In this document: one piece after another, positions 13,901 through 28,900 of the stretch
How positions within the stretch are numbered: the first letter of the stretch is position 1
How the letters are laid out: each line of letters begins with the position of its first letter
Assembly (NCBI RefSeq): GCF_003945595.2
Contig: NW_024104310.1
Location: 9,959,426-10,023,425, forward strand
DNA from: Pipra filicauda
Taxonomy: Eukaryota > Chordata > Aves > Passeriformes > Pipridae
Length of the DNA stretch: 64,000 nucleotides
Direction: 5' to 3'
Made by a program: the position numbers and the translations under genes
The notes under the pieces: generated by a model
The model's input: the letters and a program-made list of their open reading frames with translations, nothing else
What the model was told of the DNA's origin: nothing
Databases searched by the model: none

Positions 13901-16900
13901 ACTGTGAAATACTGATCCAGCCTGTGATAACAGCTACTGTGTTTTTTCCCCTTAAATGTTTATACCACAAGTATCTATTTCAAGGATGCTGTGGCACTGC
14001 CAAAATTGAGCAGTTTATGGCAGCTCAGCGTGCTGTTTACCTTTTGAAAACTGTTTGGTGTCTTGGGAAAAATCACATTATAAATCACATTATAATTCTC
14101 CTAAGTAATCAATATGGGAAGTGCTTCTTCATCATTTCAGGTATAGCATTGGAAGCTATAGCACATATACAGCAAGAGCCAAATTAATCTTCTTAAAATA
14201 GTGTCTTACAACATGCTGTGTATTATTTTTGAAACATACTTTTCAGACCTATGGAATATTTGACATCAAGAAAATGAGGGCTTATTTGAGGCTTCTTTGC
14301 TGCTGAAGCAAGTGTCCAAGGATTGAAAGGGCACAGAGTTTGAACTACTATCTTTCATGAGTAATAAATTAATTTGTTTAAAATATATAAATATATCTCT
14401 CTATATATGCTACTGCCAGAGGCAGGATACTGAAATAGGCTCAAGTGCTCTGTTCAGTTGACATTTCTCTACATTTCCCACTGTATGCTATTTTTCTCAG
14501 TGCCTCCCTGACCTGTAATACCTGAACTGTTTTAGGACTAGGTCTGTCAGGTGCAACCTGTCAGTATTTTCCAGGTGGCCATGGCTGTTTGATATGGACA
14601 GATGTTCATTAGAAGTCAAGATGAAACCGTTCAACTCATTTTCTCGTGTAACGTGATATGAAGCTTGCACGCAGTCCTCCCCTGCTGAAAGATGGCTGCA
14701 ATTAGTTTACCCCATCACTCTCTGACCCAGCAAACCACAAGTACTTAGCAAAAGTGGATAGAAGCCAGACATGAACATGAACTAAAAACAGCCTCTACTG
14801 CATTAGTTCTTGTGCCTCAATTCCCAAGGAAAAATGGACTTTTGAGGCATATTAGCAAACTCCTGTGTTGAGAAATGCACCCAACTTCTCACTCAAATTA
14901 GCTGCATTTCTTAGCATCTTTCTTGCTCTGAAGTGTAACACAGTAGCTGTCTACAAGTCAGTGTTTCACTGTGGAAAACGTTTTCCTGTCACTTTCAGAA
15001 GTGCTAAAAACAAATTGAAGAAAGAACAACTGTACTGAAAGTTTTTAGTAAATGAGCAAACACATTCGGTGCTGTCTGAAGTGCTTTATTTAACTTTTCT
15101 AGGCCTTTTGTTTAACATGGGAACATTGGTGTTTTTAACCACTTAGACAACTCAGAGAGGAAATAAAAAGTGCACTGGAAAATGGGAAATCTGTCATTGT
15201 ACTGAGGATTCAAATACAGATCGGTCCCCAGGGTGATTCAGCTGTAGCTCTTTTTGTGTTGTGAATGTTTTGGGACATACTTTTTTGTGACTGGTGTTTG
15301 AAATGCAGTTGTATGGGCAAGTCGTCCATGCTAATCCTCCTGAAATACTAGTTTTGGAGTTATTTTTCAGGAAAGGGTCTCCTAATTCTTCTCTTTGTTG
15401 AATAACAGTCTTTCATCTGAGATCTCCAGTTCTGTGATCACTTACATACAAGCACTGTGGTGGCAAGGCCAGGTTAAATAGTTTTTGTGTGCTGTTAGTT
15501 GCAGCTGCCTGCCTCATTGTAACCCTCAGGAGCAGTGATTTATACCAGTTAGTGTCTCATGTCCATGCTTCTTGTGGTAGCTTTGTGGTGAGACTGGGAG
15601 ATACATAGGAAATATTTGTTGAGTGGCATGAAGTAGAGAAGGCAAATGAATCGTGTATCCTTCTACTTGAAACATGGAATTCTCTGTCAGCTTTGTCTAA
15701 GAGATGTCTTTGGCTGAAAAAACAATTCTAGTTTTTCTTTCTGCAACAAGGAGCAATTTAATTCTGGAAAATGCAGAACTAAATTATGTAAATTAACTAG
15801 GAGAATCCTAATTGCCCTGTTGCACGTTGCAGGGGAGGGAATGGCTGCTTAAAGTTAATTGTAGGAGCTGTGACATGTGAGGGTAAAAGTAGCAGATTTT
15901 AATCATGTCTTTTTATTGCAACTGCTTTTGGAAATAACAACAACTGTTAGGTAAAACAAATGGTGTTAAAAGGTGCTTCTTGTTTCAGTGCCCTTGCTGC
16001 CAGTTCCTGCCCAACCAAGACCCGCTGTAGGACCCCAGAGATTTCCTGTGAGTAGCAGCTGTTTCTTACTCTCTGATATGGATAAGCATACATTTGCAAG
16101 GAAATATTAATATAGCAAATAAAAGCTGTTCTAGTGAAATATAATTTTAAGGATTTGTAAATATTGACAATACACTCTGTAGTTGAAAATGTTTGTTAAA
16201 AGCTTAAGGTCAATGGATTTTTGAGAGTAGAATTAATTCTGTTTAACAGTAAAATTGTTGAACCAGTCTCTCCAGAGGGAGAGGCACGAATGCATCTTGT
16301 CTTAAGGAATATGGGCTTCATTTTATTACTTGACTCTTTCTGTATGAATAGAATCCTTATTTTATTTGATATAATAAAAGGCTATTTGAAATAATCCCTA
16401 AGCTTAAAAAGCAGTAATATATATTTATTGTAAAACTCAGCAATCATTTTTATCATTACTTCAGGCATATCAATGCCCTCACTTTTTAAATAAAAAATGG
16501 AACTGGCATTGCTTGACCTTGCTTTCTCTTACATTTCTAACTTGGAAAACGAACAAGACACTTAGCTGCTTCACTAGGCTAATTTCACTTCATATTTTTT
16601 CTAGCTCTGTGAATGGAAAGAGTCCATGCTTCTAGAACTTTTCTCATAATTTCGGTTTTGTTATCCCAGATTTCGAGTTGAAATGGTTTGAAAAGTATCA
16701 AAATAAGCAAAAGAAAACCTAGGTTGCAATATTGCCTTAAATATTTTCAAACAAAGACCTGTATACTATGCTTCCCAAATACATAAAACACATAAAAATT
16801 ATCCTGTGTTGATGAGTGCAGTGTTGAAGGAGGAAAGTAGATGTCTGAACATCTGTGTAGTATCACACAGTAAATTACTGGACAGAGATCAGATGTGTTT

Positions 16901-19900
16901 GAAAGAAGCAGATTTCAGAAACCTGCTGTGACTTTTGATTGCCCTGTGGCAGACCTGGTTGGTTTTGGTGCAGAATACTTTTCATACAGGACATGTAGCT
17001 GAGGAATTGTGATGAACATATTTTGTACAGAAACTGAGTTTTTGAACTGCCATTTTTCTTCTGTGAAGTCTTAAAAGGTTAAGCAGTAAAACGGCAGTTT
17101 CATTAAGTCAATTCCTGTTATATTTTATCTTCAATAAAATATTTCTGGAGCTATTTTTCTGTTAAAGGTATTGTGGTTTTCAGAGGAAATTTTCTTCACC
17201 AGCCTTTAGTATTATGTAGAGACCTTATTTACATTTTAAAAGCAATTTTAATTGTTTTTTTATGAAAACAAGTGTCTTGCATTTGTTTTTCTTTGACACT
17301 AAGTTGATTTGCCAATAAACACAATTTGAGATGCAAAAGCAATTGGAGGATAAGGAATATCTGCAAAGGCATTGTAACTGGTATCTTTGAAGTGTGTTTA
17401 CATCAGTGTAGAAAAATTGGAAATTAATTTTTTTTAAAATTGACTGTGAAATTAGATTTTAATTCTGTTCACTTTTGGTTTCATAAGTTAAGAAGTACTG
17501 CAGACCTAGGTAATCTGTATGCAACAGTTTTTAGAAGGAAATAAAATAAATGAAATATTTTTTGGAAGGACTCTTGCTCCTTTAGCCTGCAGGAAAAACT
17601 TCACTGCTTGCTGCCTTTTTATTTACATAAGCAGTGCACCAGAAAAGAGTCACTGTAATTAATTTTTCATGAGGGGGAGGAGGAGGGCTGTCTAACCTGA
17701 GAGGATCCAGCAGTGTCATTTGATGGTTGCCCTGACTGGTTTGGGTTTTTTCTGCTTCAGCTGGTAACATGCTGTATGACCCTGAGAAAGTTACTTCATC
17801 TTTCCATGACTCACTGAGTTACAAAGTGGGTATAAAATGGACTTCCCTTATGAAGTACTTTATAAATTTTGCATAGGTTATCAGTCATATTAGGATTAGG
17901 AATTAAGTGTCACTGTGTACATATCTCATGTTTGTTTTATTAAATGTAGTATGTTAGCTCTTGAGCTGAAGTCAAATTTACTTTCTGACTAAGGTTTTAT
18001 CTTGCAGAACTACCTTTTTTGCTCTGTTACATGTCAGACGCCTTTGTGCCATTAGAATTCACTTGTTTATGTATAAACGTTCACTTACAGCAATACAGCA
18101 ATGGTTAGACAACTTTGACAAGCCATTTGAAAAAGATCAAAGACTTGTTCCAAACTATAGTTCATTCATCCTTTTCTTCACTGTATAAAGAATCTCTGGA
18201 TATGTAATGACTTGAATTTGCTCTTGTTTTTAGGATTGCATAATCAAAGGATAATAGTCAGCTGATTTTTCTGATGACTTTGTTTCTAAAAACCTGTGTG
18301 GTTAGAATTAAATATTTGCAGTCTGCTTTCCACTTTAACTTTAAACTGGATGGTTTCTTTTGATTGGATGTGGCAGAGGTGGAAACATGGGAAGTAATGA
18401 AGTTCTGGCAAGGAAAAGACCAGGAGTGGCTAGTGCCATAACTGAAGGAAAAATTTGCCTCTGAGTTCTCTTCTTACCTAGGAGAGAAACCTCTTAGCAT
18501 AGAGAGCCTGTGTGTGCTCCCAGCATGGGAAGAGCTTCAATCAGAGCTAATCAATTGCCAGTCATAAATCTATTGGAAAACAGGTGTTACTAATTTAGGG
18601 CTGATGGAATGACTTGTAACCATGTAATGGTTAATTCTTACAACCCTCTGCAGAAGGATGTAATTGAAGGGTTGAACAAAGTTGTAATGAGCATGTTAAC
18701 ATATGGTGTGAGTTCTAAATTATGGGAAATAATGTAGTACTACATCAGGGTAGTGTTGATCAAGATTGAACCTTCTTAGAGTGGGAACTGATTAAATTCC
18801 CTTAACCTTGAATCTCAATTTTAATATTTCAGTGTAGAGTTCATTGTTCAATTATGCCTTTCTTAAAACTTAACCCATGAAATGTTTAGAGAGGAAGTGC
18901 TAGAAAAGATGCAAGGAAATTAATCTCTGTTCCCTGCTTAGAGTTATTTTAACATTTACACTAATCTTGAAGAAAGCAATGAAGTTATCTGTCTCTTACT
19001 CTATAAGAATTCAAAGTGACTTAGTGTGAATGATATTTCAGAGCTATATGCTGCTGATAAGGACTGAATGAATGATAGATCAGAGGTGTGTCACAGCTGA
19101 GAGATGTGGTGGACTTGTGGTAACTGGGAGTTAAAGACGTGAATTCTGCTTGTCTGAATTGCACAGTACTCTTCGGGTGGCTGTTGTTCATAGTAATCCA
19201 GTCTTCAAGCGTAGTTTGAATTAACCTGGAATTGTGCAAGTGCCAACTGCCTTTTTTCTTTAAACTGTTTAAAGAACAGACCTCTTTGGCAGAGTCCTCC
19301 TGAAGGTCTTGCTTTTGTCATCTGCCTTTGCTTTAAAGTGGTTAAAATGCCTTCTCCTAAGTTCTCAGCATCACAGTTGGTATTTCACAAATAACAGTCT
19401 AGTTTGGGAAATGATCCATTTAGAGTAAGGTGACAGAAGACTTTATTCACAGGCTAGTTGTATGTGTCTTCTGAACTTTTCATGTGTTGTCTGACCAATT
19501 TATTAATTCCCGTGGATGCCCTGGTGCAGATATGGAGCCTGTAGGTTTTTTGTCACACAAGAGTGACCACTGTGGTTCCTGTCCTCCATTCGGTGTTTAT
19601 TGTGTGGGCTAGTTTCTCTTTCCACTCCTGTACTCTGTGAAGAAAATGGGGTAGAACAAGGGAAGAAGAAATTAAATAGAAAATGGAAGAGGTATTTCTA
19701 AATGTTTTATATGAAGGCTGCTGTTAACTGATTATTATAGAGGTCAGATCATTATAGAGTATGAAACTAGGAGCTATGCTGATGGTCCAGATCACACCAG
19801 CACATTCTGGTCTGAAATACTTCAGTGTTTGCCTGAAGAAAAGTTTGTAGAGGCTTTTGGCTTCAAACACCATTTATTTAACTTAATTAACACAATAATA

Positions 19901-22900
19901 TTATGTAGCACATGCATACAATTTTTTTAAGGACATATAAAAGTGGAAGAAGTGTTGTCATGCCCACTTTGGGATAGAGTGTGGCAGAGGAGAGATGTCA
20001 GCATTCTTCAGCCAGAAATTGTGAGGTATCCCTACCATCCAAAATTGGGGTTGGACTGAGGAATTTGGAGAGATGAGAAAGTTGGGGATAACCTACTTCA
20101 CCCTGTTAAAGGCAGAAAAGAGGAATTCCTCATGTCTGAGGCCATTTCCCCTCTCTCTGTGACCCAGATTCTCCTCTGAAACTGCTGCAGAGGGAGCAGA
20201 GCCTGTCAATGCAGCTGTATGCCTTTTGCCAGGAAAATTTTCAGGAAGTTGGAATATATTCTGATTTAGGCACTGTCCTTAACCTGTCACCCTGGGTGTG
20301 GTGTGAGCCGGGCAGATGTCCATCCCACAGACACATTTTATTAACTTTGGTCAACTTGAGTTTCAGAACTGGAGTCAGGAATGGTCTGAAGTGGCACAAA
20401 GCACAAGATGAAGTGACATGAGTGTCTAGTGACTAATTTGTGTGGCTTTTCTCTTTTAAGAGGACACCTTAGTGCACGGGGTTGGTGTCTTTCACATAAC
20501 TGTTGGATTCAAGTATGAAAATACTGAATTGTATTGCATGATTTATGTTTTATTCAATATTTTTATGACTTTATTACAGTGACTTGTCCTCAGGCCCTTG
20601 TGAATATCCTACATCACATGTCTTTTTGGTTCCCAGTGTTGTTTTGATATGATTTGATTTTGGAACTTAGCACTCCTGTTTTAAAATAATCTTTAATCTC
20701 AAAGAATGCATGATTTTTTTTTTCCCCTTAAAAACCTTAGTAAACTTTTTTTATATTCTCATTGAAATGCTTCCACTTGATCTCCAGGACATGAGCTGGT
20801 GTCTTAAATGGTTACTGTGAAAGGCAGTTGATTAGTTTTGATTTATTTTTTTCACCATTTCTGGAAACTATTTTGAATTCTGAGCTTTTGAGTGTTGTTT
20901 GTGATTCAGACACTGTTTTTAAGTACTTTATGATTTAAGCTGTCAGAGGTTTTTAAACAAGTGACCAGTCATTGCTCAAAACAGATGTTGCTGTCCTTCA
21001 TGGCCACTTGCTTGAAATTTTTCTTCTGAAAAAGGAATATATTACTATTTTACAAATTAATTCTAAAAAGTGCATTAGAAAACAGTTTACTTATTTTTCC
21101 TAGGTGGTCCTTGGACTGACATGGATCAGCCCACACCACCGTTTTAGCAACCTTGGGTTGGTTTAATGAGATTACCGTGGATCTGTGACTGTGGCTGTGC
21201 CACCTCTTGCAGGATATAGAGGCAGAAATTTGCAGTACTTTTGAAAACAAAACTCCTTGCAATAGTGTTTGCGGTTTGTTGTGGGAAATGCAAATAGGGA
21301 GTAAATTTTTTTCTTGTTTCAAATTCAACCATAAGTGAATTTGAAACATGTGAAGGTTTTCTATCAACTGTTGTTAAGATGGTAGCTCATATTCTGCAAT
21401 ACTCACAGTAAGGACAAATTCTAAACAGTCCTGTATCTGAGCACAAAGAGTCATTTTAGAGTGATACTTAGTAACTCGTACGTTTGCAACAGTACACATG
21501 TAGGAGACGAACTGGTAATGGAAATAAAAATTGCTACTTGTGAAATGATTCTCTTACTTCCTCACAATTATTCTGCTTTAGCTATGGCTTCACTATAATG
21601 AGTAACAGTAAATGGAATTTTCACTCTATCGCTGTGTAGCAGTGGCAGATCACAGGTAGTGTAGAAAGCATTTTGTTTTCATTTACAGGATACATGGTAT
21701 CAGGTGGTGTTGATTGACATTTCTTGGATACTGCTTTATACAGCATTTCATGCAAATCATGTTTGAATGAGACTGCTGCATCAAATTACATTTCTTTCAG
21801 ATTATAGCCCTTGCAGGTGTGAGACTGAGCTTGTTCAGCAGCCAGCTAAAAGCTTGCGTTTTTAACAGGTACTGTTTTCACAACTTGACTGCAAAGCCCT
21901 ATAATTACAGCACTTAAGATAGTGAAGGAATGATGGGCACTTTCTCTTATCAGATCTATAAGTAGTAGCAAGCAGATGCAGCATGAGATCCCTCCAGCTG
22001 TCAAGTATTGTCAGGCTGACATAGAGGGAATGCAGTTTAAAATGCAGGTGACATAATACCCAACATCCTCCATTTGCTAGTGGGCTTCTGATTAATCACG
22101 ATTACCATACATTATCATACCATCAAATTTAATCATATCAATGAATTCCCATCTGCAGGAGGAGCAGCAGCAGCTAAACATGATGGTAACAGCTATTAAA
22201 TAAGAGAGAAATAGATGGTTTCTAAATGCAGTAACCCTTTAACTTGTCATGCTCGCTCCAGTGTGCACATGCTCTGTAGATATTAAAATTGAGCAGAAGA
22301 CTTGTGCTTTTATATTTTTTAGTTGTTGTCACTTACCTTTCAGCTAAGTGATTGCTGTTTAGCGCTGCCAAGTTAAAAACAGAGTTGTAGATTTTTTTTT
22401 TCCTCTCTATTGATGATGCTGGATTTTCTTCAAGCTCTTTAGTACCTGCTAAATACAGAATCACAGAGTGGCTGAGGTTGATTAGGACCTCTGAAAGTCA
22501 CCTGATCCAGCCCCCTGCTCAAGCAGGGCCACATAGAACCATTTAGCCAGACCCACGTCAGGATGGCTTTTGAGTATCTCCAAGGATGGAGACTCCACAA
22601 GCTGGCAACCTGTGCCAGTGCTCAAGAGTGAAAAAGATTTTATTTATATAGATAAAAATTGTACACTGTTTTTTTGTTGTATTTGTATGAATGAAATTTG
22701 AAGTTTTTAAAGAATTGTAAGCAAAGCACAAATTTTCATCGAGGCAAAGAGCAAAAGGTATCATGCATATGCTATTTTGCCATTAATTAGGCACTGTTAA
22801 AGTACTTTGAAGAAATCAAGACTTGTAAAGAAATCCAATTAAAATACAAAATTGCCTTCTGAGTACAATGCACTAAGAGTAATTTAGTGCTTAAACACTG

Positions 22901-25900
22901 AATAGAGAACTGAAATATATCTACTATAATATTAGGGAGTCGTAGATGATAGTATAGTTGTCTTTAGCTGTTTCACTGAGCTGAGAAAATGTCCTTTTAA
23001 AAAGGAATATAGTACATTTGTGTCATCACAATGCAAATAAAGTAAATCTATAAACTGGTATTTGTTCACCTTCTGCACCTTCATTTTTTGCCAATTCTTT
23101 AGGATGTGAAAGGAAAAAAGCTAAATTCATTATAGAACAGTAAGTCACTACTGTTTACAATAAAATAAACTAATTTAGAGGAATGTTCTGGGTTGTGACT
23201 GTAGGATTCTTTTCCCAAGAAGGAAAAAATGTTCAGGCCTTCTTACAGAACACGTAAGTAGTACCTGCAAGCACACAGGGAGCTCTGAGTATGTAAAATT
23301 TTCACATCAACGTATTTGTAAGGTCAGAGATGTGTAGAACACCTGAAAAATGAACTTTCCTTACACAATTAAAAATTGTGAATCAGGTAATTTGGATACT
23401 AAATAATCAGGTCTGAAATGTCCTTTGCTAATACAGGTGAAAGTCCAGGTTAGCAGCAATTCTAATTTTTGTTCTTCTATAAAGCTGGCTGCTTCTTGAC
23501 TTTTTTTGTAGCAACCTGAGCATCTTCTGTTGAAAGGAGAAGCATCATCCCCAAGTCACATTAAGGTTCTCAATTGTTTTTAAATTAAGTATAACTGCAC
23601 CTTCAAGCTTGGAGTATAATGTAGAAATCTTGAATTTAATATTCATGATCCAGTTTAGTTGTAACCACAAAGTTGTTTCTAATTGTCAGTGACTTGCAGG
23701 TCACCAAGATACACAAGGTCAATAAACACTGTGGTAATATTTCCATGGAGAAGTCTCTAAGTGCAATGGAAATATATGAATTTTGTTAAATTTTATCTCA
23801 TTAGTTCTGAGAGCAGAGGAGGCCCAAAGGTTTTGGATCCCTAATTTTTTACACATCCCTAAAACTGTTATTTTTCAGGAAAAAAAAAAAAACGCAGAAG
23901 GATTTTGTCTTTAAATAAAACAATTATGAAATTCTCATCTTTCAAGGGAGGGGTCATCATTCTTAATGGCACTAGTGTCCCTTACACTCTGACTCCAATT
24001 CCTATTTGTATTGTCCTTAATCTTAAAAAGTTGGAGGGCACCAAACAAAAATGATCACACAGTCTTCTACACCCCACTCCTGAAGAGGAGGATTCCGTGC
24101 CTTTCTCTCCTTGCTTGTACTGGTTTTCCATGTTTTCTGAATTCTGCTTTGAGACCTTAAACAGTGAAAATGAGGCATTGGTGATTTCTCTTACAGATGA
24201 TCTGGACTTGTGCCTAAACCTCCCAACACTCTTTCTTGTCTAGGGGAGTTGTGTAATATCAAAGAGAAGTTTGTCCAAGTTGGGTGGTACATTTTAATAT
24301 TAAAAATTACGTTCAACTCTCTCAGACTCAGTCTGCCTGTAATGCCAGGGTCTGTGCAGTTCACATACTCAAACCAGCACTTGGCTATCTCCATGCATTT
24401 TCCCCTCAGGAAATGTATTCCAGAAGCTTTGAAAAGACTCACATATGGGTAACATAACAATTGTTGTCTTAGCTTTCATGGCCAATATGAACTTTAATTT
24501 TTGTCCTTGTTTGGCATGAGTTTAAGGCATGAATTTTTATATCAAGTGATCTTATACTAAATTCATTGGGAGAACCATGGTGCTTGCTAGGTTTCTGTTC
24601 CCCTTGATGGACTTATGTGATTGTCATAGACATCAGAGGAACACTACTGAGTTATTTAAACTGTATTTGAAGAAATATCAAAATAAATTTTATAATAAAA
24701 AATTCTATGAGTGATTCTCTTTCTGTATGCTGTGCACAGTAAGCGAAAATACTGTGAAACTTAAACATGAGGATCCACACTTTGTGGAATATATAGATAT
24801 ATATTTCTACTTGAAAATTTTTGAACCATATCCAAGATATAGGAGCAGGGTTTCCTACATAAGAGGATGAAAAGTCAGTTCCTTGCATCAGAAGGTAGGC
24901 ATTTTAGGAAAGCTTTTCAAAAAGTCTAGTAGCTGCTGAAATAAGAGGATTAACATCTTGTGACAGATGGCTATAGTTTTAATTGTCATAGGTTATAGTG
25001 GTCATTATTCTTTGCATTTAAACCATATAAGAAGAATTAACAGAGTGGCCCTGCTTAACTGTCAATGGGGTTCTCCTGGCTCTTTGCATTTTAAGTGAGA
25101 TTAATAAATGAAAACATGTTGTAGAGGCAGGGTGTATTTTATTGAAAGATTCATGAAGTTTCAATGACATTGTTAAGGTATTTAATTAGTCTCATGAAAA
25201 AAAGTAGTGACCCTTTTAGAGAAGCTGATAAGTCATATAATAGCTGTTAGATCCTCTTTATTCCTTGCTTTATAAGATTAACTTTGTGCTAAGCAATTTA
25301 TGCTAAGTTTTCCCTTTTATTGGTAACCAAAGTTATCTGTGCTTCATGAATAGATTATTGGAGATAACATCATGTAATTAACAAGAGATGCAGAAAAGTA
25401 AAAGTACAATTTGTGTAAGAATTGTATGAGAGAAAATGTTAATTTCTTAACTAGGAGGGATATTTAAAGGGATAAAAGGAAGGCAAAATAGTGCAGTTCT
25501 TTGGAAGGATTAAAGTAACCTTATCTCGTGTTCTTTCAGAAGGTGGGATTGCCTGAGTGTGTGAAAGTCATGTTCAATGAGCTATTCACACCTCTAATGA
25601 ATTGTAGACACAAGTTTGCATTGCCTTTTTTTTTTTCCCCAAAAGTGATTGATAAGGTGTAAGTTGTGCATTAGCTATATTGAATAATGGAAATTAGTAA
25701 AAGAGGAAATTGCACAACATGCGGTCGTTCAGAATTGTATAAAAATGTCAGTCTGAGGTGCTGTAAATTATGGGATGTGTAGGAGGAAGAGTTGGTATGC
25801 TTTTTTCCTTTTTAAGGGTAAACTTCACAAAATTAAATATTTAGACAAAATAGCTGTCAGTAGCACTTCAGTGTGCTGTTACCTTCTCCTCTGAAGTATT

Positions 25901-28900
25901 TCTAAAATGTCTGTGATTGTGGTCTCTTTGGAAATCCACACGGAAGTCTTATTTCCAATGTAATTTCCTTCTAGACCTCAATTCTTGTATTATTACATAC
26001 CACCTTTTTTAAAAATTTTAAAGTAAAATTGCATGAGGATGAATTAAATTACAGAGTTCAGAGCACTCCTTTAAAACAGAAAAAGGTACAGACCAAAAAT
26101 TACTTTCTTGGGTAGTTTAAGAAAAATCTCGATGATCAGTACCTTGCTTTCAGTGTTTACGCATTCACACGTTTTGGTTTTCAGAGGAGAAAAGAAGGAA
26201 TGGTCAGACTATGTCCCTTTGCAGCCCACAGAGCCTTGCTGAGAGGCTGTTCCAGAGCCCTCCAGCTTTCCAGAATGGCAGTTTCTCTCTCAGGTCTCTG
26301 AACTCCTCGTTACCATTACTGTCTGCAGGTGGTGGTTCAGAAGTGCTGCTGTGCTGGTGGTGGTTTGGGAAGGGGCATGTGTAGGTTGGGGTACATTCGC
26401 TTCAGATGTACCAAGAGAAACATCTGCTGTTTCCTGGTTCTGTGTTCTTTGTGCAACTAGCTTTAAATCTAGCTAAAAATTCCATTTGAGGAGCCTTTCC
26501 TTGCACTTTGGTGCATTTCTAAGTAATCAATGTGATAATGATGCTAAATAATCACTCTTAATAATATGTATTATCCAGTAAGGATGAGAAGGAGAGGACA
26601 CTCCTCCGAAAAGTTACCATATGTGCTCTGCTGGGTCTTTCTCATATGGACAGTTGGCAACTCAGCTGTTGCAACCATTTCTGTATGAATGTGAACCAGC
26701 CTTGTGGGATCTCACTGGAAAGGCACATAAATATTTTGTCATTTCCCCCAGTGTCAGAGTGGGCCCCAATGTTGGACTGAAATGTAGAACCCTGTAGCCT
26801 CGGCTGGTCATACAAATTTGCAGTTTTCTTTTTTTAGGTTGAAACCTGTTTACTTTAAAAATAGGTATTTTCACCACTGTGAGATTTACTGAGTAGGGAA
26901 GTTTGCTAAAAGATTTAATGATGGTGAAGTAATAGTTAAAATGATTTTTTTGTAGAGAGTCTTAGCTGATATGTGTACTGAATAGTTGGGTGTAATTTGA
27001 AACTGTCCGGATAGCAAAACCATGAAAAATGGGAGCAACTACTGTGCATATAAAGATTTATTATGCAACTATGTTACAGTATGCTTATTTTATCAAAAAT
27101 AGACCATTATGAAACCTGGCTTTTGCACCTGCTCTTCATTAATTTTTGAAGTTAAGTAGCTTTGTATGGTCTTTTCTACCAAATACCAGAGGGCGCTTGG
27201 GGGTTATTAGCAACAAATTCTTGCTGAATGTAGAGTTTAACACTAATGGCAAAATAATCCACTCCTAAAATTGTAGTTTAACTACTGTTAAGCAAAAAAC
27301 CAAAACAAAACCACCCAAAAAAACAAGCACACCCTCAAAAGCTTTAAGTAATGGAGAACTGTTACATTACTTTGTACTGGTTTTAGGACAATTCGAATTT
27401 GGCATAAGTAAAAGTTCAAATTGTAATATTATTATATTTCTATTAAATTGAAAAAAACTGTAATGGCATTTCAGAAAAATAGACAAACATCACTCAGAAA
27501 AGTACTTATCCTGGTTCACATATTTCATTTGTGTCTGGAAGCAGTAGCTCTAGTTGAATGTTAGAATTTTAGTTTCACATGGAGTTTGTGAAATGAATCA
27601 ATCACACAATCGAATTCCTGTTGGAATTATCCTGAAAGCTTTTTCAGAAGAAAAATCTCAGCAGTGTAAAATCTGAAAATACAACCTTCTGCCTGCCCAC
27701 GTTACTGTCGTTTAGGGCAGAATTTTATTTCACTATTTAGGGCAGAATTTTATTTCACTCTTTAGGTATAGTAGAAGCAAAGCTTGTTTAGGAAAAAAGT
27801 GGAGGCCAGTCTTTTTTATGGCTGTAAGAAGGAAGAGAATCAAACTAATTTATTTTTCTTTTTTTTAGAAGCAAATATTGGTAATTCGTTTTTCAGCAAA
27901 TAACAAATGTCTTTGCAATTAATTTCGCATGATTGGCCTTTGGTTGTCAACCAAGAAATGTGATCAGTCATATTTTAGTAGTTCTTCAAAATGTCATATA
28001 CATGAAGTTAGAAACTGCTCAACAATCAAATAAGTAGGTATTTGTTAGCAATACTCAGTGTCTGTGTATCTTGCAGCTTTCCTGTGGTGTGATTTATGTC
28101 AGCCATACTTCTGGAGTTCTGCCAGTTTTGAAACTTGTAGGTTTCAAAAACCTCAACACTGTGTGTAAACTAAGTGCCCTGAAGGGGAAGGGTCGTGGTT
28201 TTGGCATTAATGGATCCTGACAGTGAGGGACTTACTAATCTTACTTTAAAAAAAAAAAGTAAGTGGAAAAACCCCCCAGAATTCTTAACTGCTAGGGGTG
28301 GAAAAAAGGCAAGTAGGAAGAGTTCCAAGCTTTGGATATTTTCTTCTTGCTCTTTGTTGGACTGTTTTGGAGTTATTTTGGCCCAAACTTACGTTGTGGG
28401 ATGTACTTGTATGAAATACACAGCTAATAAAACTAGAGAGAAAAAAAATTCTCAGTGTATCTTAGTGAGCATTTGTTGGGATTTTTTGACACCACCTTTT
28501 GGATAATCTGTTACTTTGTTTTAAAATCACTGAAAGTATTTAGAGGACAGTAAATGTTTGCTTCTTAAGCTGAATGAACACCTCTGACACTGAAGATCAC
28601 AGTGAGCCTGAAACTACCATTGCTTGTATTTTTAACAGTAAAATATCTTGCTGGTTTCTGGGTTGTGTAACTTTTTGTAACATTATTTTTTTAAAAATGT
28701 GAGCTTTCTTAGATCTAAAATAACCTTGTATTACTCAGTTCTAAAACTTACCCAAATCTTATTTCATAAAGGTTTAAAGTTTCCTTATAATTGGAAATAT
28801 AAAGCTGCTCTCAGTGTGTGTAATACTAACAGACTTCTATGGCCTAAATCAAGATCCTGTGCTAGTTGCTGGCCTCATTTTGAATCCTTTTAGTTGAAAT

